Source: Nonlabens sp. (GTDB taxonomy: Bacteria > Bacteroidota > Bacteroidia > Flavobacteriales > Flavobacteriaceae). Taken from it: 6,838 bases of DNA. Each line of letters begins with the position of its first letter. Position 1 is the first letter of the stretch. A program made the translations under genes and the position numbers. Where the stretch lies: positions 1 through 6,838 of the forward strand of contig JANQTO010000088.1 in the NCBI GenBank assembly GCA_030731685.1, read 5' to 3'. The notes beneath the pieces were generated by a model. The model saw only the letters and a list, made by a program, of their open reading frames with translations, was not told the DNA's origin and searched no databases. Of this stretch, positions 1-5,715 are shown piece after piece.

Positions 1-1
1 C

Positions 2-2728
2 AAAAACAACCACATCTATCTCAAATTACATTACACAAAAGGGCGGTCGGACCTTTTCTATATAGATACAGAAACCTTGGTTTTTACCCCTGTCACAGCA
101 TACAATAATTTAGATAAAAAGTACCTTATAAGTGAGGAGTTTTATGTGAACGGCACTACGCGACTAGCCATTACGTCATCTAATAAATTGTACAGCACTA
201 CACTTGACGGGTTGTCTTTAAAATTTATAGATTCTGTAGCATTTTCTAAACCCGTTCAAGAACCATTTATCGCTGAACGAAGAACGGTAAATGACTACAC
301 ACTCATAAAGTTACTGTTTGCAAACGATGGGTGGTTTCTTGATAAAAAAGGAGCCATTAAAAAGACATTGGGTTCCCGTGATTTTGTAGACGCCGCTGGG
401 AGGAAGTTCATGCCGAAGTTTATCATCAAGGAATTTAAGCAAAACAACACATGGTATTATTACATTAGTGACTACGAAAATGTATTTACTTACGACGATA
501 AAATCTCAAAATTTGTAGAAGTCCCTAATACCCGAACTGATTTTAGAACAAATAGGGAATTAAATTTTGTAAACGACTATAAGAATGCTTACATACAAGA
601 GGTTGCAGGAGATTATAGTACGTTTAAATTATTCACCTTTAGCAACTTTAAAACTAATTTAATTGCTGAAATTAAGGTTAAAAATGCGTCTAAAACTATT
701 TTCAAAGAATTCAATAAGTATTTGGTAGTACTTAGTGGCAATACCTTAACCACTCATACCTTTCAACAGAGTGCGATTAAAACTTTTTTAAAGGATAAAA
801 GTATACGCACTATTAAACAGCTTGGTGCTTATGATTACATAGTCGCTACAGATAGTGACGGTTTTTACCTCATAAATATAAAAGAAAACACCGAAAAACG
901 CTTAAAGATTTTAGAAGATAACAAGGAGATAGGTATTAATTACACGCGGGATGTTTATGTAGAGAAAGACGGTAGTTTAATAACCGTGGGGTCTGAAAAA
1001 TTGTTCACTCTAGATTCTAATTATCACGTAATTAAAGATAGAAGTTTACCTACCTACGGTCATGAAATTATACGTATTAAGGATACCATTTTTACAGAAG
1101 ACAATGAAGCGAATTTTTACAAGTATAGTGTTAGAGACAACAAATTCCTTAAAATAGATAATCCAAATAGTGCGCAAATAAAAGAATTTGCCACAGACGG
1201 TAGTACTATTTATGCGACCTCAACCAAAGGAATTTTTGAGTATAAAAATGGACGTATTAACACATATAGCTTTGATAATGAACTTACCGAAAACCTGTTG
1301 TCTATTAATTACCTGAAAGGGTATGGTGTATTGGTTTCCACAACTCTGGGCAAGATTTACAAATATGATACGCGGGCTAAAAAATTAGTGCTTTTTTACG
1401 AAGACCCTTTACGTGCATCTATTGTAGGCATGGAAGCAGCTGGTAATAACCTATGGCTTAACACTTATGTAGGTATCGTCTCTTTAGATCCTGTAACTAA
1501 AAAAGCAGTGCGTTACACGGGTAAGGACGGTGTATATGAACTAGAAGGCAATAGATATAGTACTTATAAAGATAAAAACGGTAATTTATTTATAGGTAGC
1601 TATAGAGGACTAAGCTTCTTCAACCCTAGTGAACTGTCTCAAAAAGAATTGAAAATACAACCACAATTTACATCCATCTCCTTTTTTAATAAGGAATTAG
1701 ATAGGTGGGAAATAAAAACTGCACCAGCGTTTTTAAAAACCACCAAATCAATAACCTTGCCCGCTGAATACAGAAGGTTTGCTACCACAATATCTGTATT
1801 AAGTGGCATTAGCACTGATGGTTTAAGGTATAGAGGTAGATTGTTGAATAAAGAGAGTAGTAACGAATGGTTTACAGGGTTTTATGGTAAGGAAATCCTA
1901 TATGCTAACCTAGCTGCTGGCACGTATAGGTTACAAATAGAGGCGCTTGACATCACAGGTAATAAGCAGGGAGAAACCATAGAGCTCGAAATAATTGTTG
2001 AAGACGTTTTTTACAAATCTTGGTGGTTTATAGGTCTGGTGTTGATATCGACTATAGCAATATTGAGTTTTATTTTCTACCAGTATAAAATGAAGCAAGA
2101 TTTACTCGCAGAAAATAAGCTGGCACTAAATGAGGCGACCATAAAAACAACGATGATGTTAGAAATACATCATAGAATCAAAAATAACCTTCAAATTGTA
2201 TCAGGACTATTAGGTCTACAAATGGCCGATAGTGACAATGAAGAACTCAAAACCAAATTAAAGGATAGCCAGCATAGAATAGAATCCATTGCTGGAATTC
2301 ACAATTTATTGTACAATGCAAATAAGGAAGATAGCATTTTAGTAGGTGACAACGTAGCGTCTATAATTGCCTATTATCAACAGCTTTTACCTATTACGGT
2401 GTCATATCAAGTAGATGTTGATGACTCATTTCTAGGTATTGATAAAATAACGCCGTTTTCATTATTACTTAACGAGCTCATTAACAACTCTATAAAACAT
2501 GCGTTTACGCACACTCCTCATCCAGTCATTACGATTCATTTTAAAAAGATAACTACGCATTATGAATTCAATTACAGTGATAATGGAACATTTAAAAAAG
2601 AAACTGCCGTCTCAAAAACTATGGGTATGCGCATTATTCAAATGATGACCAAACAACTAAAAGGCACATCTACGATAAATAAGGAAACTAACTTTATGTT
2701 GAAACTTCAATTCCCTTTAGATGAGTAG
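2..2728 (+). CDS. Propeller/triple-Y sensor histidine kinase (5' partial)
   Basis: This is a membrane sensor kinase, presumably autophosphorylating on His and passing phosphate to the regulator that follows. The frame is open to the left edge, so the true start and signal peptide lie outside the window; the TTG at 77 is only an internal codon. Numbering from the codon at 2 (908 residues visible), residues 1-540 are beta-rich with propeller-like repeats (for example NLWLNTYVGIVSLDP and NGNLFIGSYRGLSFFNP, about 483-542). A triple-Y domain follows at about 590-668, then one hydrophobic helix at about 673-695 (SWWFIGLVLISTIAILSF). The HisKA_2 H-box EIHHRIKNNLQ places the phospho-acceptor at H723 or H724. 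HATPase_c has an N-box (NELINNSIKHAF, 824-835) and a G2-like box (MGMR, 874-877). The G1 box reads DNGTF (860-864), lacking the usual second Gly. The family is clear; the ligand is unknown. The propeller is inferred to be periplasmic. Confidence 0.93.
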   Translation, partial: KNNHIYLKLHYTKGRSDLFYIDTETLVFTPVTAYNNLDKKYLISEEFYVNGTTRLAITSSNKLYSTTLDGLSLKFIDSVAFSKPVQEPFIAERRTVNDYTLIKLLFANDGWFLDKKGAIKKTLGSRDFVDAAGRKFMPKFIIKEFKQNNTWYYYISDYENVFTYDDKISKFVEVPNTRTDFRTNRELNFVNDYKNAYIQEVAGDYSTFKLFTFSNFKTNLIAEIKVKNASKTIFKEFNKYLVVLSGNTLTTHTFQQSAIKTFLKDKSIRTIKQLGAYDYIVATDSDGFYLINIKENTEKRLKILEDNKEIGINYTRDVYVEKDGSLITVGSEKLFTLDSNYHVIKDRSLPTYGHEIIRIKDTIFTEDNEANFYKYSVRDNKFLKIDNPNSAQIKEFATDGSTIYATSTKGIFEYKNGRINTYSFDNELTENLLSINYLKGYGVLVSTTLGKIYKYDTRAKKLVLFYEDPLRASIVGMEAAGNNLWLNTYVGIVSLDPVTKKAVRYTGKDGVYELEGNRYSTYKDKNGNLFIGSYRGLSFFNPSELSQKELKIQPQFTSISFFNKELDRWEIKTAPAFLKTTKSITLPAEYRRFATTISVLSGISTDGLRYRGRLLNKESSNEWFTGFYGKEILYANLAAGTYRLQIEALDITGNKQGETIELEIIVEDVFYKSWWFIGLVLISTIAILSFIFYQYKMKQDLLAENKLALNEATIKTTMMLEIHHRIKNNLQIVSGLLGLQMADSDNEELKTKLKDSQHRIESIAGIHNLLYNANKEDSILVGDNVASIIAYYQQLLPITVSYQVDVDDSFLGIDKITPFSLLLNELINNSIKHAFTHTPHPVITIHFKKITTHYEFNYSDNGTFKKETAVSKTMGMRIIQMMTKQLKGTSTINKETNFMLKLQFPLDE

Positions 2729-3398
2729 CATTAGAATTTACATCTTAGAAGACGAGATAATCACACAGGAATTACTAAAGCAAACCTTAGAAGACCTAAA
2801 CTACGACATTTGTGGCATGAGTACAGATGCCACTACTGCGTTAAAGGAGATAAAGAAATTAAGACCAGACCTAGCACTATTAGACATTAAAGTAGATGGT
2901 AAAGAAACTGGTATAAGGTTAGGTAATCAACTGGACTTACCTATAATCTATTTAACAGCTTACAATGATTACAAGACCATAAAAAATGCAGTAACTACAA
3001 ACCCTATGGGTTACCTAGTGAAACCATTTAATGCCAAAGACCTTTACATAGCTGTGGAACTTGCCGTAAGTAAAGTAAAAAGCAAACCTCAAATAGTTGT
3101 TAAAGAGAAAGGTAAAAATATCTTGATTTATGAAAAGGATATCCTATTTGCAAAAAAAGAAGACCAGTATCTTGTGCTCTATTTGAAAAACAGTGAAAAA
3201 TTAATACGATGCAACATGAAAGACTTTCTAGAGATGCTGAGCTCTAAATCTTTTTTACAAGTGCACCGTTCCTACGTGGTTAATAAGGATTATATGACTG
3301 CTTTCAGTTCTAAAGAAATCACCGTTTCCGACACGATAATTCCCATTTCAAAGGGCTACGTTAAAAATGTTATGATTGAAATCGCACAAATAGAGTAA
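2721..3398 (+). CDS. LytTR-family response regulator
   Basis: This 225-residue protein is the likely cytoplasmic partner of the preceding kinase and should act as a DNA-binding transcription regulator. The receiver domain covers about residues 3-118. It has the acidic pair E10/D11, phospho-acceptor D55 (in LALLDIKV), T79 (in YLTA) and K101 (in LVKPF), so all conserved phosphorylation residues are present. The C-terminal part (about 124-225) is a LytTR domain, recognised from FLQVHRSYVVNKDYM (178-192) and IPISKGYVKNV (207-217). The ATG at 2721 lies inside the end of the kinase gene (ATGAGTAG, 8-nt overlap), which indicates one transcript and probably translational coupling. The length is normal for a receiver-LytTR protein. 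No helix-turn-helix of the OmpR or NarL type is seen. Its target genes cannot be read from this window; a hairpin follows the gene at 3449. Confidence 0.95.
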   Translation: MSSIRIYILEDEIITQELLKQTLEDLNYDICGMSTDATTALKEIKKLRPDLALLDIKVDGKETGIRLGNQLDLPIIYLTAYNDYKTIKNAVTTNPMGYLVKPFNAKDLYIAVELAVSKVKSKPQIVVKEKGKNILIYEKDILFAKKEDQYLVLYLKNSEKLIRCNMKDFLEMLSSKSFLQVHRSYVVNKDYMTAFSSKEITVSDTIIPISKGYVKNVMIEIAQIE

Positions 3399-3410
3399 CC
3401 ATAATTATGG
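3399..3410. repeat. 12-bp perfect palindrome after the regulator stop
   Basis: CCATAATTATGG is a perfect palindrome that begins at the first base after the regulator's stop codon. It is too short, and lacks a following T-run, to be a convincing terminator on its own. It could be a protein-binding site or chance in AT-rich DNA. Confidence 0.3.
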
Positions 3411-3444
3411 TCTCCAAAGGCATCACTTTTTCACTTGAGAGCAC

Positions 3445-3480
3445 AAAAAAACGCCCATAAATATAAGTCTATGGGCGTTT
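3445..3480. terminator. Bidirectional intrinsic terminator between convergent genes
   Basis: Perfect 11-bp arms, AAACGCCCATA (3449-3459) and TATGGGCGTTT (3470-3480), enclose a 10-nt loop. Read on the minus strand, the GC-containing stem is followed by seven T (complement of 3445-3451), a strong rho-independent terminator 5 nt after the rng stop. Read on the plus strand, the trailing tract is TTTGTTAGTT, weaker but suitably placed about 50 nt after the regulator gene. It most likely ends both convergent transcripts. Confidence 0.85.
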
Positions 3481-3485
3481 GTTAG

Positions 3486-5030
3486 TTAATCGAGGTCATT
3501 TCCTTCTAAGTCGGTAAACTTATATTCTAGATATGTGTAAGCATCTCTAGGCATAACCTTAATCCATTTTTTGTACTTTACAAACCACTTGGAACGTACA
3601 GAAGGTAGACCTTTAGTTATAAAAGCTGCTACAAAAGGGTGAGCATTGAGCATAATCTTTTTATTACCTGCTTTCATTCGAGCATCGAGTTTTTCACTTA
3701 TTTCTTGTATCACAAGAATAGGTGCTTGTATCTCGCCGCTACCGTCACCATCTGGATTTTCTTCGCGAGTCTTAATGTTTACCTCTTGGCGTACACGCTG
3801 GCGTGTCATTTGGATAAGACCAAATTTACTAGGAGGCAATATTTTGTGCTTTGCACGATCCTCTAACATTTCATCACGCATGTGCTCATAGAGTTTCTTT
3901 CTATGTTCAGCGCTACGCATGTCTATAAAGTCAACAACGATTATTCCACCCATGTCACGAAGTCTTAATTGTCGGGCAATTTCGCTTGCGGCAATCATGT
4001 TGGTTTCTAATGCGGTATCTTCTTGTGTATCTGCCTTGTTAGAGCGGTTTCCAGAGTTTACGTCTATAACATGCATGGCTTCTGTATGCTCTATGACCAG
4101 GTATGCGCCTTTACTCATAGAGACTGTGCGTCCAAACGATGTTTTGATTTGCCTCTCGATTCCGTATTTCTCAAAAATAGGCGTGCGAGGATTGTTGTAT
4201 TTTACTATAGACTCCTTGTGAGGAGCTATTACTTTTAGTTGGGCTTTAATTTCATCTACAAGATCTTGATCGTCTGCGACAATAGAAGTGTAGGAGTCGT
4301 TAAAATAATCTCGCATGAGCGAGTTTGTGCGACTTAATTCAGTCATGACCTTAGTCGGGAAATGGGCGCGGTGCAGTTTTGCACACATAGCTTCCCATTT
4401 TTCTACTAGATTTTGAAGGTCCTGATCCAGTTCTGCTACTAATTTACCTTGAGCAACGGTACGCACGATGACGCCGAAACCTTCAGGCTTAATACTTTTA
4501 ACAAGTCTTTTTAACCTGCTCTTTTCTTCGTTATTATCTATTTTCTGGGAGATAGAGATTCTATCTGAAAAAGGTACAAGAACCACGTATCTACCAGGTA
4601 GGGAAAGCTCAGCACTGAGCCTTGGGCCTTTTGTGGAGATAGGTTCTTTTACAACTTGAACAAGTACGGGCTGTCCTGCATCTACCACATCGGTAATACT
4701 GCCGTGTTTTACTATATCTTTTTCAAGTTTAATATCTTTAAGAGCAAAGTTTTTGCGGCGACCGCTTAGTACTTGCTTGGTGAATTTAAGTTGGGTAAGG
4801 TATTGTGTTCCTAGGTCGTGGTAATGGAGAAAACCATCTTTTTCATAACCTACATCTACAAAAGCAGCGTTCAGTCCAGAAAGAACTTTGCGCGTCTTTG
4901 CTATAAAAATATCACTTACCGAAAACTTATTTTCATCTTCATCTTTATAGAGCTCGACCAGCCTACCATCTTTAGTAAGGGCAAAGTCGATTTTGTTAGA
5001 ACCGGAACGGATAATAATTTCTTTATCCAT
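3486..5030 (-). CDS. rng: Ribonuclease G/E family endoribonuclease
   Basis: This 514-residue protein is a single-strand-specific endoribonuclease of the RNase E/G family, which acts in rRNA maturation and mRNA decay in the cytoplasm. The N-terminal S1-type domain spans about 35-125 (VSDIFIAKTRKVLSGLNAAF). R190/T191 in VIVRTVAQGK match the 5'-monophosphate sensor of E. coli RNase E. The metal-binding catalytic aspartates are D323 (VIDVNSG) and D367 (VVDFIDM). After the conserved MTRQRVRQE segment, the family's zinc-link motif CPxCxGxG is absent: the protein reads ENPDGDGSGEI (about 424-434), and its only Cys is C216. Length is that of RNase G plus a small-domain tail, without the long RNase E scaffold extension. 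The ATG at 5030 fits the usual family start (MDKEIIIRS). The gene lies downstream of the HU operon on the same strand, separated by a terminator and a 130-nt leader. Confidence 0.95.
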   Translation of the reverse strand: MDKEIIIRSGSNKIDFALTKDGRLVELYKDEDENKFSVSDIFIAKTRKVLSGLNAAFVDVGYEKDGFLHYHDLGTQYLTQLKFTKQVLSGRRKNFALKDIKLEKDIVKHGSITDVVDAGQPVLVQVVKEPISTKGPRLSAELSLPGRYVVLVPFSDRISISQKIDNNEEKSRLKRLVKSIKPEGFGVIVRTVAQGKLVAELDQDLQNLVEKWEAMCAKLHRAHFPTKVMTELSRTNSLMRDYFNDSYTSIVADDQDLVDEIKAQLKVIAPHKESIVKYNNPRTPIFEKYGIERQIKTSFGRTVSMSKGAYLVIEHTEAMHVIDVNSGNRSNKADTQEDTALETNMIAASEIARQLRLRDMGGIIVVDFIDMRSAEHRKKLYEHMRDEMLEDRAKHKILPPSKFGLIQMTRQRVRQEVNIKTREENPDGDGSGEIQAPILVIQEISEKLDARMKAGNKKIMLNAHPFVAAFITKGLPSVRSKWFVKYKKWIKVMPRDAYTYLEYKFTDLEGNDLD

Positions 5031-5160
5031 GATTCAATAATTTGCGTGCTACTGTAAGGGCTCCATAAGGAACACTAGTTGCACTTTGTTATACAATTGT
5101 TTTGTTACAATGTCTTGTAACCCTAACGGGCTGTCAGTTGCAGGCCCTATGTCAATGAAC
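5031..5160 (-). promoter_or_regulatory. Upstream leader of rng, no canonical promoter seen
   Basis: These 130 bases separate the end of the HU transcript from rng. On the minus strand there is no TTTG, hence no TAnnTTTG -7 element. The region holds a 7-bp inverted repeat (5104-5110/5115-5121, GTTACAA-TGTC-TTGTAAC) and several nearby TTGT/ACAA half-sites, including TTGTTATACAA at 5088-5098. A second weak stem can form from GGGCTG and CAGGCCC (5128-5146, one bulge). I can support only that it is non-coding and symmetry-rich; rng may be served by read-through or by an atypical promoter. Confidence 0.35.
5104..5121. repeat. 7-bp inverted repeat, possible operator
   Basis: GTTACAA (5104-5110) and TTGTAAC (5115-5121) are exact reverse complements around a 4-nt centre. 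It lies about 75 to 90 nt upstream of the rng start codon. It could be a dimeric-protein operator or a small RNA hairpin in the leader; function is not shown by sequence alone. Confidence 0.35.
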
Positions 5161-5197
5161 TAAAAAAAGAAAAAGTAGTGTAATACTACTTTTTCTT
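5161..5197 (-). terminator. Intrinsic terminator of the HU/small-protein transcript
   Basis: Arms of 13 bp (5167-5179 and 5185-5197) around the loop GTAAT form a perfect hairpin, and on the minus strand it is followed by TTTTTTA. The upstream arm contains the stop codon and the last lysine codons of the 30-residue gene, so coding sequence and terminator overlap. The stem is A/T-rich at its base, so some read-through toward rng is plausible. Confidence 0.75.
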
Positions 5198-5278
5198 CTT
5201 GTGGCGATTTGCACGGCTACGTTTTTTACGTTTGTGCGTTGCTACCTTATGTCTTTTTCTTTTTTTACCGCTTGGCAT
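5186..5278 (-). CDS. 30-residue highly basic protein, possible ribosome-associated
   Basis: ATG at 5278 to TAG at 5186 encodes 30 residues beginning MPSGKKRKRHKVATH and ending in RHKKKK. About two thirds of the residues are Lys, Arg or His, with no acidic residue, Cys or hydrophobic core, which implies RNA or DNA binding. The start lies 15 nt after the HU stop on the same strand, so it is the second gene of the HU operon. The purine-rich AAGAGAT just before the ATG may aid initiation. A strong terminator overlaps its stop, marking it as a real transcript end. From memory, similar short basic proteins (MPSGKKRKRHK...) occur next to HU in many Bacteroidota, usually annotated hypothetical. Composition recalls small ribosomal proteins. 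A novel protein, bL38, was reported in the Flavobacterium johnsoniae ribosome, but I cannot say whether this is it. Confidence 0.8.
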   Translation of the reverse strand: MPSGKKRKRHKVATHKRKKRSRANRHKKKK

Positions 5279-5293
5279 ATCTCTTATATTAGA

Positions 5294-5584
5294 TTATTTA
5301 ACTTTTACGCTTGTTTTTACTCCATCTACAAAAACCTTAGCAGGTTTAAATGATGGTATGTTGTGTGCTGGAATCTTGATGGTAGTATTTTTAGAAATAT
5401 TACGACCTGTTTTCTCTGCTCTTGTCTTTACGATAAAACTACCGAAACCACGAAGGTACACATTTTCGCCGGTCTCTAGTGAACCTTTCACTTCTTCCAT
5501 AAAAGACTCTACAGTTGCCTGTACGTCAGTCTTCTCCATTCCTAGCTTATCTGAAATTTTAGATACAATATCTGCTTTAGTCAT
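5294..5584 (-). CDS. HU/IHF-family DNA-binding protein
   Basis: This 96-residue nucleoid protein should act as a dimer that binds and bends DNA. The N-terminal helices (MTKADIVSKISDKLG..., 1-40) and the beta-arm region VYLRGFGSFIVKTRAEKTGRN (43-62) are the HU/IHF signature, followed by IPSFKPAKVF (76-85). The length is typical for a single-domain HU. The position that normally carries the intercalating Pro (GRNPxTG) is Ile63 here, in GRNISKNTTIKIP, so bending geometry may differ from classical HU/IHF. The start ATG at 5584 is the only sensible one and has an A-rich leader instead of a Shine-Dalgarno sequence. It is the first gene of a transcript with the 30-residue basic protein and has a near-consensus promoter upstream. 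IHF-like versus HU-like role cannot be decided from sequence. Confidence 0.95.
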   Translation of the reverse strand: MTKADIVSKISDKLGMEKTDVQATVESFMEEVKGSLETGENVYLRGFGSFIVKTRAEKTGRNISKNTTIKIPAHNIPSFKPAKVFVDGVKTSVKVK

Positions 5585-5627
5585 TTTTTAAAATAATAAT
5601 AGTTACTTGTTTGTTTTTAACAGGGCG

Positions 5628-5656
5628 CAAAGATAGGCTATTAAATCATAACCAAA
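5628..5656 (-). promoter_or_regulatory. Bacteroidota-type promoter for the HU operon
   Basis: On the minus strand TTTG (5656-5653) is followed by a 17-nt spacer and TATCTTTG (5635-5628). This matches the known Bacteroidota -33 TTTG / -7 TAnnTTTG consensus exactly. The transcript would start near 5620-5624, giving a leader of roughly 40 nt before the HU ATG, A-rich and without a Shine-Dalgarno motif. Confidence 0.8.
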
Positions 5657-5701
5657 ATCTCTAATTGATTAAATTTTAACAACATAGTTCCCTAGAGTGC
5701 G

Positions 5702-5709
5702 TATTTTTG
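5702..5709 (+). promoter_or_regulatory. Possible -7 box directly before mutY
   Basis: TATTTTTG (5702-5709) fits TAnnTTTG exactly, but no TTTG or TTG lies at the expected distance upstream. If used, transcription would start at or within a few bases of the mutY ATG (5716), giving a leaderless or near-leaderless mRNA. An alternative weaker pair is TTG (5665-5667), 17 nt, TAGTTCCC (5685-5692). Neither is certain. Confidence 0.3.
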
Positions 5710-5715
5710 ACGCCT

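Noticed and set aside
77..79. TTG as the start of the sensor kinase
   Set aside because: The reading frame continues open to the window edge with plausible propeller sequence (LKLHYTKGRSDLFYIDTETL), so this is an internal codon of a truncated gene.
3919..4221. 100-codon plus-strand frame, and others at 3639-3891, 4023-4238, 4468-4659 and 4818-5057
   Set aside because: All are antisense to rng, with no recognisable domain and no promoter or terminator of their own.
5128..5160. TTGACA-like -35 box (minus strand, around 5156) for rng
   Set aside because: Bacteroidota sigma factors use TTTG/TAnnTTTG, and no matching -7 box lies at a suitable distance.
5110..5163. 17-codon plus-strand frame (MSCNPNGLSVAG...) in the rng leader
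   Set aside because: Too short, not in an operon, no plus-strand promoter, and it runs against the surrounding minus-strand transcripts.
5199..5591. 130-codon open frame on the plus strand opposite HU and the small basic gene
   Set aside because: It lies antisense to HU and the small basic gene, both well supported by family signature, promoter and terminator. Its hydrophobic translation is what the reverse complement of basic codons gives.
5707..5709. TTG as the start of mutY
   Set aside because: The ATG at 5716 gives the typical MutY N-terminus; the three added residues (MTP) have no family support.
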